NCBI GenBank assembly: GCA_009103225.1
Contig: RHPI01003124.1
Span: forward strand, 1 to 64,000
Reading direction: 5' to 3'
Source of the DNA: Chlorokybus atmophyticus
Lineage: Eukaryota; Streptophyta; Chlorokybophyceae; Chlorokybales; Chlorokybaceae
Length of the DNA stretch: 64,000 nt
The notes below the pieces were generated by a model. It was not told where the DNA came from. It saw only the letters and a list, made by a program, of their open reading frames with translations, and searched no databases. A program made the translations under genes and the position numbers. Below, piece by piece: positions 33,710-46,682 of the stretch; the first letter of the stretch is position 1, and every line of letters starts with the position of its first letter.

Positions 33710-35834
33710 CAATGCATATATATGAATGTAATGGATGTTTGTTGACCATTTTGCGTAACATCAAGCCGTGAATGTTTATTGAAAACCAAAATGATACTGA
33801 CAGCATATGACTGATACTGGTGCATGCTCTTTGATCGATTATGAACAAGTACATCATGCATTGCTGGCCCCGTGGCTGTTACAAGACCTTAACGCATGCA
33901 ATTGTGAGTAGTTTGCGCTAGGTAGCTCCCGAAAACAAGGCTGTTAAGGCTTTGTTAGGGTGCATTAAGGGACTGTTGTGCAGTGTTTTGCCTAGTGTAA
34001 TCCGTTATAACTAGGTTATGACGGCGTATCTGCCACGGGCCCCGAAAAGGAAGTTGTCAACCATCATGTATGTGACCCGTGCATGCTGTAAACGGCATGC
34101 AAATGCAAACATTTCATTTACAATGACCTAAAATTTCCGGATAGGTGTAAACCTTATAGTGTAGTTTGTGGGCATAACTACATCTGTGAGTGTTAGATGG
34201 CTAAAGGCTATTAAAATGGTATGCTTGCAAATTTTATCTTTTAAGGTGGTACATTTGCAATGATACTTTGTGTTTACATCATTGTCATTGTAGGAAAACC
34301 ATGAGTATAATAAACCATCAAAGTTTCATTGGCCCAAACTGTAAGGATTTTGACGACTGGCAGCGTGCCAACAATCATATATAATATTTTAAGAATGCAT
34401 AAATGGGCACAACAGCTTTGAAGCACATCAGCAACAAACCTCTAGTTAAGCAAGGCCCTGAGAGCAACATGACGACATTTATGCACCTAACTTGCATTTT
34501 CCGCCGCCTTCTCCATAGCCTAGCTCACCGTATTCAACACCTTGACCTCAACCAATGGTCAAGGTGTTGTGTATGTGCAGCCGCATACAACGCTTCGAAA
34601 TGACTTATGAAGCGCATGTTCCACCCGTTATGATCCATGCACGGCTGAGGTTGCCGCAGGCAAAAATATGGGGTATATGACTTTTGTTTTGTCCGTACTA
34701 TGTAGATATGCCTTCTGCGCTCTGCAGGTTGTTCCCCTTTAATATCGTCTGGTAATTACCATCACTATGCCTTGTTGCTGCTTGAGGGTCTGTCATTGAT
34801 CTCTGTTGTAAAGTTTAGCGTGACTTACGCTTACAGAAATTAAGTTACTATAAGCTTCAAAGCTCTGCCGCAAAGGCTTGACCTCTTGCTTAATGTGTGC
34901 CTTTGTTTGTACACGTGTGCCTTGTACATGTAATATGTACCTTGTGCATGTGTGCCTTTGCATGTACACGTAAATCCTTGCATACAAAAAGTGCCAGATT
35001 AGCACACATCTTCTGAGATTACTTCATGAAACTCTTGCAATTGCAATTGTGCGGGCTATGTAGGCGCTAACCATCATCATGATGATCATAAACGAAGTGC
35101 TGCGACTGCTGGCGTGTGGTCACCACCCTACGGTAAGGTGGGCTCCGGCCTGCAGACCCACATATGATAGAGGCGGATGCTGCGATGGCATTTGCGTGAG
35201 GAGTGCTTGTCATTGTAACGACAATGTACGCTCATGGCGATATGCTAATATGCATTGAAGACTCTGTTGAACCGTTCGTTGGTTAGGCCTGTGTGTGTGT
35301 GGTGCTGGTACCTCAGGTATACGTAAGTTACCTTACAGGTAAGTTAATTTATCTTGAAGGTGAGTTACCCTACATTGTCCAACAGTTGGATACGCGATAG
35401 CAATGCGTCCAGATATGTATGTATGAATTGTTCGATGTGCCCAATGCAAAGGCAAAGTTATTAACAGCGCAACACACAGCCGGAGGCACAGCCAAGCAAG
35501 CAGGTTGGCATGCGCATGTCTTAAAGCAGGGGCACAGCAATTGATATCGCAGTATATATGTAGTGATGTGGGCAACTAAGCAGCTTCACGCACGACTAAG
35601 CAGCTTGACGCACGACTGCATGCCACAGCATGCCACAGCATGCCTGCCCTGGTTCAGCTTATGCCTGACCATGGCGCTGTGGTCTTCATGTGGATTGGTT
35701 TCTAGTTTGTGGACCCTTCTGCCTCCTTATTACGATAGCCCTTAAGTGGGGGCTTAAATAACCATAAATCCAAAGAAAATCTTGACATGTAGGCATCGTT
35801 TGCTTACATGGTCTAGTGGAAATGCTCGTCGTAA

Positions 35835-36239
35835 CACTCTTGCCATACTCTTCGAAAGCAATAAGTAGCTCATGCAACACATCATGCTTGTAGTCCAGCT
35901 CTCCTGCAGGGTTGGCCACCTGCATGTGCAATATTGTGTGTTGCATGCTCACGCTTGCTAACATGCACGTTAGCTCTTTTGTACACATAGCGACCATATT
36001 CAGTTCCCGGTTTCATATAACTACACTTACCCAAGAGATGCTTTGTATTCCATCTCAAGCTGTTGGGTATATATCTTTGTCACTTCAACGCGCAAGGTTT
36101 GGGTTGGCCCCATTCTCCATTGCTTCCTTCCTCCTTACCATGACCGCTTGCTCCTTGGTTAGCTCTGATTTCAGCTGCTTCATTTGACGACTGCCTCCGG
36201 CAATGCCATGCTTGTTCATCTTCTCCTTAAAGTCCATCT
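35835..36239 (-). pseudogene. Unrecognised, probably broken coiled-coil gene fragment
   Basis: Two exon-like blocks on - read as protein. One, 36239-36031, follows a GTGCAG acceptor and contains a charged helical stretch (QMKQLKSELTKEQAVMVRRK), then NGANPNLAR and a stop. A one-base frame change continues as VEVTKIYTQQLEMEYKASLG up to a GTAAGT donor. The second, about 35921-35835, follows a TGCAG acceptor and encodes ANPAGELDYKHDVLHELLIAFEEYG. The frameshift and lack of neighbouring exons suggest decay or a sequencing indel. I cannot name the family. Confidence 0.3.
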
Positions 36240-38036
36240 GCACGACGATCCAAAGCCCCTGTTTTACGAATTTTGTCGCCAGCTTTTGCACATGCTACAT
36301 GATCTCAATGGATGGCGGATGTGTCTTGAGACTGCATGCGAACAGCCTTTGAGCGACGCCTGCAACGGACACAACCTGCCGTAGCACCCAAAACCTTAAT
36401 AGCACGAGACGTATATAAACAATGTGTTTACTTTGCGGTTGCAAAGTTTCCTTAAGTTAAATCGACTACAGGTTGGTATGTAGTGCATATGACATGTTTT
36501 AATGGAGCTTGTCAAGCCTGGCATGGCATGTAAGGCTTGGATGATGCAATCAAAATCGAGATGTACCCCTTCTTACACAATTTTTACTTTAATTTAATAT
36601 TTGATTCAAATATTTACATTATTTGTTCGAGTCAGATGTTTGTGATGATCACTATAGTAACATAATGTGTAGGTCACAAGTTTTTTTACTCCCAAATCTA
36701 GTACACCACTTACACCGCAACACTACCTCTGAGTGATCATATCAAAGCACAATGTAATGATTAAACATTGCAATAATGGTATTATATTTCTAGGTACCTG
36801 TGTTGCATATTATAACGTACATAAATTGTCATCGCATGTCATGTGCACATAAAAAGTGCAGACTAATTGCGCGCGATGCTTGAGTACAACTAATACACGG
36901 CAGCGTTCATTACGTATTGGCCTAAAAGTGTTATCTTATTGCTACGCTATGTACACACCGACAGCACCTTGCATTTATGCACCTTACATGCATCATTTCG
37001 GAATTGAATGAAACAGACAGGCAGCTATGTAACGGTATTAATTGCAACGCCCTGTGAACACCTAAGTCACTCACCGTCTTTGCTAAGATGACTATATGCC
37101 TACATCGCCGCTAAACCAAGGCTTAGCGGCTTTACCGTAAAAACGCAATTTATATCGCTGCCAAGGCAGCGCTGTACTGAAAATTGTGTAACACATGCAT
37201 TCTCGCTGTCACATCCAAGCCGTCATATCCGCCAACCAAAACTGCCAAAAAGTTGCGACGACGGCGGCAACGACCGGGCGAGGGCCGTTGCTGGCGTTGC
37301 TCATTCTGGCAGCCTGTAGCATAGGTCTCGCTTTACAAAAGGTTGGCTCTTAGATACTGCTTGTCCACGCCGTCCTTCGCTTCCATTGCCTTCTTTCTAT
37401 AGGCTTGTCTTGCTTGGCCTGGTTGAAGTTCGCTCGGCATGGGTATGGTGGCGCTATATAGAGGTGGTATGTGTCTCATGCTCTAGCTGTGGAGCGTTTA
37501 CCCTCATCCTTTAGTGCTTTCCTCTTTGCGATTCTTTTCTTCCTCTTCCATGCCCCCTTCTTTTTCGTCCGGAGCTAAACTCGATACTCCTAGTAAGTGG
37601 ACGCTATGAGCTTGTCTTGCTTTATAATGTTAAAGTCCTCTGGGCATGAATAGACATTTCTGAGGGCGAATGCCTCCCTCTGCTTGTCACGCTCCCGCAT
37701 GTGCTTGGTGCCGGGGCTGTTCAACCTTCAACCCAAAACGCTAAGAGGTTTGTCATTTTAATCATCATATGTAAGGATCAACACAATTACATGTCAACTT
37801 AAATACCACGTCACGTCAACTTAACGATTCTATGAGTAAAAAACATTATATTGTGGAAGACTTGTTTTCTTGATTATGGAAGAATGGCTCCATCTGCTTG
37901 TTGATACTTTTAATAGACGCTAGCAGCGTCTGGCGAACCCACCATCGATATCAATTGTGCACATACATCTAAGGTTTTTTAAATTGGATGTTGCGACACC
38001 ATGTCGGATGACCTGTCCACCTGACATTCATGTTGC
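36240..38036. other. AT-rich stretch; no gene recognised
   Basis: No open frame with protein character and no recognised RNA gene or repeat array. Confidence 0.5.
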
Positions 38037-38108
38037 CATAACATGGTTATTGGGCATATCAAATGGCATGTGGCTCCCCTTATGCAGCGACATTTGCTGC
38101 CATGGCCT
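38037..38108 (+). repeat. Dispersed repeat copy 1 (paired with 38455-38528)
   Basis: It shares ATAACATGGTTA...AAATGGCATGTGGCTCC...ATG.CAGC.....CTGCC.TGGCC with 38455-38528, about 415 bp downstream in the same orientation. It ends where a tRNA-like A box begins. Confidence 0.7.
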
Positions 38109-38175
38109 AGTGATTAAGGCGCCAATATTAGAGTAACAACAGAGCTGTGACTCAGTTACAAATCGCATGGGAACA
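38099..38175 (+). repeat. tRNA-derived SINE-like segment
   Basis: TGGCCTAGTGATTAAGGCG closely fits a pol III A box in the context of a Ser/Leu-type D arm, and resembles the element at 56043-56110. The B-box region is degenerate and no cloverleaf can be folded, so it is a remnant rather than a tRNA gene. Confidence 0.4.
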
Positions 38176-38454
38176 AGAATTTGCAGTGGCCGTGATATCA
38201 ACCGAAGGCGAACATTGGCAAATTAATCATCGAAAGAACCGCGCGGGCTTGCAACCCGTCGGAGCGGTATAATTCATGACCTCCGCCCATCAGCAGTCGC
38301 CGGCTTGTCCAATGATTGCAAATGGGTGCGCAGTAATGAGGGTCCGGTCCCAAGAGGATGAAAATCAGCTGCGTTGAGCTCGATAGGTGACGTGAATGAC
38401 CTAGCACTAGCTACGGGTGTTATTATTCGAAATGAGCTAGGAAGATTGTTATTG

Positions 38455-38528
38455 TTATAACATGGTTAGGAGACATGTTAAATGGCATGTGGCTCCTCCT
38501 ATGGCAGCATTTTTTCTGCCGTGGCCCA
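38455..38528 (+). repeat. Dispersed repeat copy 2 (paired with 38037-38108)
   Basis: Same motif order as copy 1 with several substitutions and small indels. It continues into unrelated sequence after TGGCCC. Confidence 0.7.
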
Positions 38529-40104
38529 TGTGGGGTGTAACGCGTCGATGTTACACACGTTCGCTGGAGTCATCGTTAGCTGGGCATATTCATTGGCCAT
38601 GGTCGGATAGTGCAAACTACTTATTTTGAGTACTTTTGCGGGAGCTGCTCCTTGAATGTTGGTGGCGCAAACCCTTTTTAAGTCTTGTGCGATTCGTCAC
38701 AGCGCATATGCTAGAGCTGTCAAATTGATGTCAATTGTAATTAGATGGAAGGCATGCACATGTAATGGTTGATATGGTTGTTTTGCATACTGCTCACTTC
38801 GGGTTCTCTTCTGCAACTGCTTCCATACGGTGGACTTGGCAGCAACGATTTTCAATTGACCCAAAGCGGTAACAATACTTCACTGGGTATAGCCTTTCCC
38901 TGCACAGCAAATTAATAAGGTAAGCTTAGACAGCACAATGGCATTCAACAGCTCGTGCATAGTGGCAGTACACAGGCGCACTTTGGCTATGGTGGGGCTT
39001 GAGCAAAAGGGGTGCGTCGCCAGGCTACTCTGCTCCGTTGAGCCTCTGCCTCTGGATCCGTAAGTCAACTGCGCAATGCTTTCAACAACTGGGCCTTGCT
39101 CAACCTTTGAATCCTGCAAGTTTACACTCTGCTAGCAACTCATTCTACACCAACTTGTGGTACTTGTCCTTCATACTCGACTAATCCATGCTAACCATCC
39201 GTGCATTCACGTGGCTGCAACAGGTGATGTCATGATTGCTGTTCAGCTGACATGACCAACTTGCAACTGTTCAGCTTATCTCCCCAACTTGCAATTGCTC
39301 AGTTGACATGACCGACTTGAAATTTGCAACTTATCAGCTGACCTGCCAACCGCTGTTCAGCTCAACAGGAACACTTGGGTTGCCCTGCCAGCATTGCGCA
39401 GTGACCACTGCTTCTTAGCTGCCCAGTGGCCGAGGACTTCCATGCGCCATGCCCCAATGCGCCGCCCCCCCCCTGCTGACGCTGCTGACTCTGCCGAGGC
39501 ACTGCTGGAGACGCTCGTGTGACACTGCTGGATATTGTAAGCTTAGTTGCTTCTTCATGCATTTTACCTTGGTTGCCTGTGAACATAGTCCTCCTTCTTG
39601 TCTTCTCCTGTTGGCGTAAGGCTGGTATGACGTGCCTGACCAGTGGCTGGAGAGGGAGCGGCGGTCAGGTTGCTGGCGGCGGCAGTGATACTGCTACATT
39701 GCTGCTGCTGCTGCTGCTATGGATATGTACTGCCTGAATGCTTGAACATGTGGTAGTTGGTGGGCAGGCAACCGCATGCAGTAGGCGGTCTGCAGCTGAC
39801 TTGATGTTGGCGCAGCAGCTGATGGAGGATATGGACTCAACCCGCGATGTTGGCACTTGCGTGTGTGCGTTGTGTTGTGAGTGTGCTTTGTGTGAGGTTA
39901 GTAATGGTGGCAGCACTGAGAGCCCAACTTCTGCACGTGGTTTGTAATAGAGAGTCCTCTTGGCAACTGCGGTAGACCCGACCTGCATCCATTTGACGCC
40001 CATGTAGTACATATTTTCATATAGACATCAACGGAGTCGTGTATTATGGATATAATAGCAGCTTGCTTTATTTGGGTCTTATCTATGTACAATGGCTATT
40101 ACCT
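38529..40104. other. No gene recognised
   Basis: The stretch contains degenerate CAGTTGACATGACC/ACTTGCAA repeats at about 39230-39365, a short CTG run at about 39702-39719, and a segment near 39898-39952 resembling repeats at 22.98 and 51.4 kb. No convincing exon was seen. Confidence 0.45.
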
Positions 40105-43100
40105 TCAAGCAGCCCGTTTATTGCTAGCCTTGCTATCCACAACTTTGGCCTCGTTCTTCCCACTCTTCTTGAACGATTTGTGCGCCTGCAACAGAGAAGG
40201 TGTCCGGGCAATACAATCAGAAGCAAAAGCAGCCCCCAAAAGCATGCGCAAGAGATTCACAATGCTTACTCTGGAATGTGACATGGCCAGCCTTCTCAAC
40301 TCTTTCGTAGTATCGGCAACACTTTCCTCGTCATAGACGGTGGCCTCTTTTTGCAGCCTCACAACCTGTGCAAAAGCAATGTTCTAAGCGTGCAATTGTG
40401 TGTGTGTTTGTTTGTGAACCAATGCAGCGGCACCGACCTCCTCCGGCATCATCATGTCATCAATGGTCATTTTCCTCTTGTGATGCAACAAGCCCTGCAC
40501 AGCACGTGCGGCCTCGCGATTGGCCGTCAACGGCTCAGGTATATCCGCAGACAGCACCTGCTGTAAGCAAACTGATTAGTTCAACATCTGTCACCATTGG
40601 GTTGACCTACAGGTGTGTTGTGTGGCACCTGTTGATGCGAGTAGGCGTCAAGCATGACACCAACAATGGCGTTGAGCAGCAGGAGCTGCGCAAGGTAGCA
40701 GAAGGTGATGAAATACCATGCCGCAAAGCGATGCACGCTCTGGCCTGTTACCAAAATGTTCCACCAGTTGTTGCCTTGTATCACCTGCCATGGGGCAACG
40801 CCGTGACACACATCAAACGGTGCGGACACACTTGCACACGCATCCACGCACACAAAAGTATCCATTCAACACTCCAGTCAACACCCAAATGAGCACAACC
40901 GTACACCCTTCCCCGACATCCATGTGCGCACACACGCAACTCATGCTGCCGCACCTGGAACAATGTAAGCAACGAACCCCACATGGAGTCAAAGTTCTCA
41001 ACGGGATAGGTCGGTTGCGTTGCGAACGCCGGAGCATTGGCAAATATGCGCGTGCCTATTGCTGCATAAATGTAGGTAACACCAAAAATCAACACGGCAA
41101 ATGAAGCCATCTGCCTCAGAACCTGCGTTCGACACACAGTTGACGTGCAAGCCACATGACCTTCACTCAGTGCAGGTTTCATGCAACCAACTTGCACTTA
41201 CCCTCACAAACATGCCCATCATGATGGGAAACTGGTCGTAGAGTGCAAGGAGTCGGCATGTGCGTGACAGCAGAACAATGCGTGCTGCGCCAGCGGGCAC
41301 GACACTGTTGGGCAACGCGTAGAGAATTGTTGACAATAGTGTCGACATCAGGTCAAAGAGAAGCCAACCCTCCAAGTGTACTTGTGGAAATCCCCGCATG
41401 AAAGAGTTTACCATAAAGTCCACCCAGTACATGCACAAAAATACCTGCGATGCATTGCATGAGAACCAGGACTGGGAGTGCGATCGGTGTACAGTGGTGT
41501 CAGTGCCCTTACCGGTATGGCAATGGAGAGTACGTTATCACTGTAAGAGCGTGTATCGTACCCAACCAAAGCGAACATTACAAACTGTACAACCAATGTG
41601 ATTGACACGATATGTTTGAAAAGGGTCTTCTCCACCAGCCACCTATAACACCATAACACGTGACTTCAAAGCAGCTCAATACAATTTAGTACTGTATATT
41701 TCTTGCACCTGCACTCAACTGTTGAAGGTGTGCGACAACAGGCCTTACCTGCAGCGGCCCTGCCAGGCGCTGACTGCCAGCCATGAAGGCACCAGTCTTC
41801 GTGTCAGGAAGTTTCCGATGCGGTGTGCACGCATGAGGGGAGAGGAGCCTGCACGCATGAAAGCCGTATGTGCGATGCTTCAAGTGTGTGCAAACAGGCC
41901 GCCAATTGCAAGCTGCCTGCCGTACCTGCTGTGGACAGAACGTCCGCAACTCGAATGAACTCAAAAGCATCGAGGCGGCCTGAACCGTCTTTGTCCAGCG
42001 CATTAAACCAAGCTGTTACCTGCGCAGGAGGATAACAAATCATTGCACACTCTACACACTATGCTTGCAACAGCTTCCGGCTGCAACTGCTATGGCAAAC
42101 TGTTGAGTGGATGGTTGCACACGCGCTCACACACAAACAACCAAACAGTCAACACCAACCAACCAACCAACCAACCAACCAACCAACCAACAGACAGACA
42201 CAAACACACACAAACACAGACGCGCACGTGGAATGCCACAGTACCAACCTGCATGGGGGTTGCATGCGATGGTGACTCGGCAGCTTTCCTAACCAATGCT
42301 TCAAACGCAGCCCGTGACATGTACTGGCGCTGGCCGGTGACCATTGTGAAGGCTGCCATGAGCATGCGCCTCTGTTTTTTCAAACGGGTCTGCAGAAGCA
42401 ATTGTGTGAATACCAAGCAAGCAATATTGCAACATAACACTGCTTCTCATGCCTTGAAGTCTAGGAGCCAGTGCGTTTTCATGCCATTGACGAAAGCAGG
42501 AACCAACATGTTCAGCAGGAAGTACACTGCTAGGATCTGGAAGGTGACAAAGAACAAAAAACTGGCGCGACTGTTGAAGGCAGCAAACCAGCAAAACAAT
42601 GTCAGCGATGCAAGCAATGTTGTTAATGGGGTGATGGACAGAAACAGCAGTATGCAAGTGACGCTGTCGGTAGCAAGAAGCACTCCCACACCTGCGAATG
42701 TAAGTGGACTGAAACACGTCTGGGTAGTTGTCGCCAGTAGTAAACACGAACATAGAGACGACACCATCTCCAAAGTGAAAAAAGTTCTCATTGCCCCACT
42801 CAGCACCAAACAGCTGCCAAGCAACCAGGCAACTTAGCAGCGTACACACACGGTACTCAGACGGTTCGATAGCCACTGCGTTACAAGGTACTAACCTGGC
42901 AGCCGATGTTAGCATAGAACAGGATGAGGAACAATAGGAGCAACTGGACCTCAAGCATGGCTCGCGTCGCAAAAGCAGAGCGAAACACCATTGCGGAGAA
43001 TGCACGCACCTCTGGCCAAGCTGCAAGTAATAGCAGCGGCCTGCACACTAGTGAAACAACCTGCAACCACATGCTGATCACGCACAATGTTGGTATGTGC

Positions 43101-46100
43101 ATCATTGGCCTGCACACTAGTGACACAACCTGCAACCACATGCTGATCACGCACAATGTTGGTATGTGCATCATTGGTTGTACAACAATTATTGGTTGGC
43201 GTATGGAATGCAGACCTTAAGTGCGTCGGAGTTGCGCACAACCTTTGCAACAACATCAGCAATGACCACAAAGCACGCTGCTGCTGTGAAGATGGCCTGG
43301 AAGTTCACTCGAATACGCTTTTGTATAGCTGCATCTCTGCGTGAACCATTCCTTAATGAAATGCGCAATTACCTGAAGCACTGTGCATGTGCATACAATA
43401 AGTACACATACTTTTCCGCAGTTGCTGGCATTTCCCGCACGTGGTAGAACAACTCTCTCAGGCCCGTGATGTATAGCTCCAGGCCTAACATGGACATGAA
43501 TGCGCAAGAGCTCAACACCGCTGCTGCAAGCTCCCACCTCCCAGCACCAGTACCTGCCCCACCGGGAGTCAATCTACCAGTCACTTAACACATCATCGCT
43601 AGACACCTTGTGACGCAGTCGAGCAACGGTGGTGTGGAATGCAGACAGCATTGATACAAGTCGACGGCAGTTGGCTGCAGTAATGAAGGTGACCTCTGCA
43701 CAACAGTCTGAAGCACTGAACGCAGTCAGCATATGCGCACTGACCTTCCTTGGTGTAGAAAATGCCAAGGAACAGGTATACGGCCGCAGCAATAAGCACG
43801 ACATGACGAGGCCACGGCGCAAAGTATATCTGCTCCAACCCGATAACAATGGCGTCAAGTTGTGCCGATACTCACAATATTTATGCAAAGGGTGACATGC
43901 AATGCGTCTGGATGCAACAAGGCTGTTGATATGTCCGTCTTTCTGCAATGGTGCGTGAGCTTACCTGCATAGCGCGAAGCACACGCTTACGCACGCCCCC
44001 TTGTACCTGTCTTACAGCCCGCTTGACAAAGTGGTGGGGCACCCATGCACCACGCGACACCGCAGATACCCACAATGCCGCCAGGTCAATGGCATCTGGA
44101 TCGATATGCTGCGAATACAAAGTCCAACATACACTTCATTCCTGTCCTTACAATCTCATCACATGGTTGCTGTTCAGGCAGATCCCATTCCTGGTCATAC
44201 ATGTTGGCAGACACCGACCATCCATGCCTCAAGTACCTCGGGGAGCTGGCGACGGCGATGCGAGCCTCCACGTCTGCGAATAGCGCTCAGGGCGCGATAC
44301 ACACGACCCATGCGCACTGGGGAGAGGGATGCTTGGTCGGTCTTTGGTGCCTGTGTGCGCATGCCTCAGTGCAGATGCAGGAACATACAGCGCCACTCTG
44401 CAACGGCGGTTTGTTTGCACATACTGAAAACGCTGAGAGACACCAACGCGTATGCAGTGACCTGTGGTGGGCTGGGCACATTTGAGCGCCTGCCGAGTGG
44501 CGAGAGCCGAACTCCGCGGCTTGCAGACGCACTGAACCTTGGACTGGGTACCTGCAGCAATGGAGGTGTGCATACTGCATTGCCAACCTGTAAGTTGTTG
44601 ATGCAGTACCTCGAGCGCTTCAGTTAAGGACCTGACCTTTATCTGGAGGCTAGGCTTCTTTGGGTATGCGAGACCTCCTTGTCCTGGGCGCGTTTTGATT
44701 GTAGGCAAAACTGGCATGCCCGCATTCAAGTCAGAAACCGTGCCAGCCCTTACGGATCCTTGCGGCAAATCTGCGGTACCAAAACAGGTGGCCATCATGC
44801 AAACGCCACACCACAAGAGGGAGACAGGAATGACAGGTGTACATATCAGGTGTCCAAAGACAAGCCATTGTGTACGCATATTGCGAATCACATTCACCAC
44901 CAGTAAGCAAACCTCCAACAACAAAACTGCACGTTGCTCTTAGTAATAACCTGAACTGCTAGCATTGGTGGTAGGAGGAGTCTGGCCATCATCATGCACG
45001 GGGTCTGAGATTCCATCCTCTCGCAAAATCTCAGCACACGTGTCATGGTCACTGTGCTCTGCCGTAAAAGATGAAGCTTCGCCAAGACGGCTTTTCCTGC
45101 GCGGCGCTGGGCTGCTCGTTGCAAAGTTGAAGACGTCCTGTCCCAAGTCCACTGCCTGGGCCCTGCGGCGTGGCGCAAAGCTGAATCGGCTCGGAAATCT
45201 GGATGGCGATTTACGGACAGATGGAGAGTGCAGGGCTCGCTTTGACTGCAGGGATAAGCAGTCAGTAACAAGTGGGCACAAGTTGCAACGAATGCACTGA
45301 ATGTAGCAGACCTTTGCTGGAAGATCCTCCCCTTTGCTCTTCTTGGGTGTCCCAGGTCGAGAATCGTAAACACCTTTATTGACACGCGCGCTGAATATTC
45401 CCCCCTCTGCACTGTAGCGTCGGGCTCTTGGGTGAGCGTTGGTGTCAGCGTCAACTCGGCCTGTGCGTGAGAAGCCCAGGCCAGAGCCGCTGTTTGAACG
45501 CACCAGTCTCTGCAGTCCATAGCAACATGTAGGTGATTGAGCATAAGTCCAAACATGATGCCACACACGCGCGGACTGGTGGTCAGAAGTGTTGTTTGCA
45601 CTGACTAGATTGCGTTAGTTCTCAAAGCCATCTTTTCAACTTGACATGCTCTTCAGCAATGTGGTGTGGCCTGGTATTGCACCTGTGTGCTGCGCTGAGT
45701 GCGGGATGAGGAGCCAGCACGAACAACGCCATTCTCAGGTATGACGCCTCTTCTCGGCAAGGGAGCAGCTGCACCGTCAAGCAGCAGTATCCCCTGATAA
45801 AACGTGCCATCACGCTCCAGCTCCAGCAGCCGCTCTTCATACAACTGCAGGACAGGCTTGCTTACTCAACAACACGCCAGTGACGTGTTTGGCATTGCAT
45901 GCAAGTAAGCATGCAGTCAAACATACTCGCAACAGGTCGTGTGTGGAAATGTTACTCGATGTGGCAGACAAGGGGCTGAGGCTTCCATCACTGGGAGAGC
46001 TCATGCCAGAGTCACTGCCTTGCTCAGATGTACCGGCATCCGACGAGAGGTTGGAATTTCGTTGCAGCCTCGCACGCGAAGAAGGTGAACGCTCGCGCTC

Positions 46101-46682
46101 AGACCCATTTGCTGGACGACGTGAGAAGGACGCCTTGAATGAAGAGAGCAGTCGAGCAACAGTGCGTGGAGAAGGTAGCGGGCTAGAGTCAGCAACTGAT
46201 CCAGACGGTCCGGTCTTGACAGTCAACTTGCGGATTAACCTCGCCAGAGGTGAGGGGGGCTGTATTCTGGGAACATCTGTCTGCTCCGGCAGGGCAATGG
46301 TGATATTAATAGCGCCCGTTTGCACCGAAGGCGGTGATGTGGTCGCTGCCTGTGTCTGTGCTGTAGCACCTTCACACGCACCATCTTCACTGTCGAGGGA
46401 ATGCCTCCCCCGTAAAGGCCCGAGGTTTGATGGCGGTCTGCTTTGGCGCCGTTGCTGTAATGCACTGACATAGCTGATAGGCTCCACCGAAGGCGTGTGC
46501 CTGCTTGTGCTGGCCTGTGCAGTACAATCCACCACCGAGGCAGCTCCATCATGAGCTGACGGACTATCAATTTCTGCAGCTGCATTGCTGCTGTCACCGT
46601 CACCACTGGCGCCATCAACCCGATGGATGTCTAGCTGAGGTCCGAGTCTGAGCCTCAATGGCCCTTGTGCGGCATGTCTCAT
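40105..46682 (-). CDS. Two-pore-type voltage-gated cation channel with EF-hand
   Basis: Two six-helix channel domains are separated by a cytosolic linker with an EF-hand, the layout of plant/animal TPC channels (vacuolar or endo-lysosomal cation channels). The N-terminal Ser/Arg-rich exons 46682-45927, 45844-45683, 45509-45312 and 45245-44951 are in phase. Exons from 44.95 to 44.1 kb are unresolved. Domain I: S1 near 43838-43757 (HVVLIAAAVYLFLGIF), S2 43553-43418, S3 43340-43216, S4-S5 43060-42896, pore 42830-42696 (FTTGDNYPDVF), S6 42660-42464. The EF-hand at 42019-41926 has a full calcium loop, DKDGSGRLDAFE. Domain II: S1 41642-41511, S2-S4 41445-41201, S4-S5 41128-40958, pore/S6 40785-40615 (QGNNWWNILV). 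The C-terminal exons 40562-40435 and 40368-40105 end in a Lys-rich tail. The start at 46682 is uncertain; a membrane-segment-like exon lies upstream. Confidence 0.85.
42156..42191. repeat. (CCAA)n microsatellite in a TPC intron
   Basis: About nine tetranucleotide repeats between the EF-hand exon and the preceding linker exon. Confidence 0.95.
43038..43175. repeat. 69-bp tandem duplication across a TPC splice acceptor
   Basis: Copies 43038-43106 and 43107-43175 differ by one base. Each contains, on -, the acceptor TTGCAG and the first codons (VVSLVCRP) of the S4-S5 exon. Because 69 is a multiple of three, using the upstream acceptor would add 23 residues in frame. Confidence 0.93.

Larger units (their letters stand above)
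32108..35834. other. No gene recognised
   Basis: This is intergenic, increasingly AT-rich DNA containing two CA microsatellites. Open frames are short and without domain character. I see no tRNA or rRNA in it. Confidence 0.5.
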
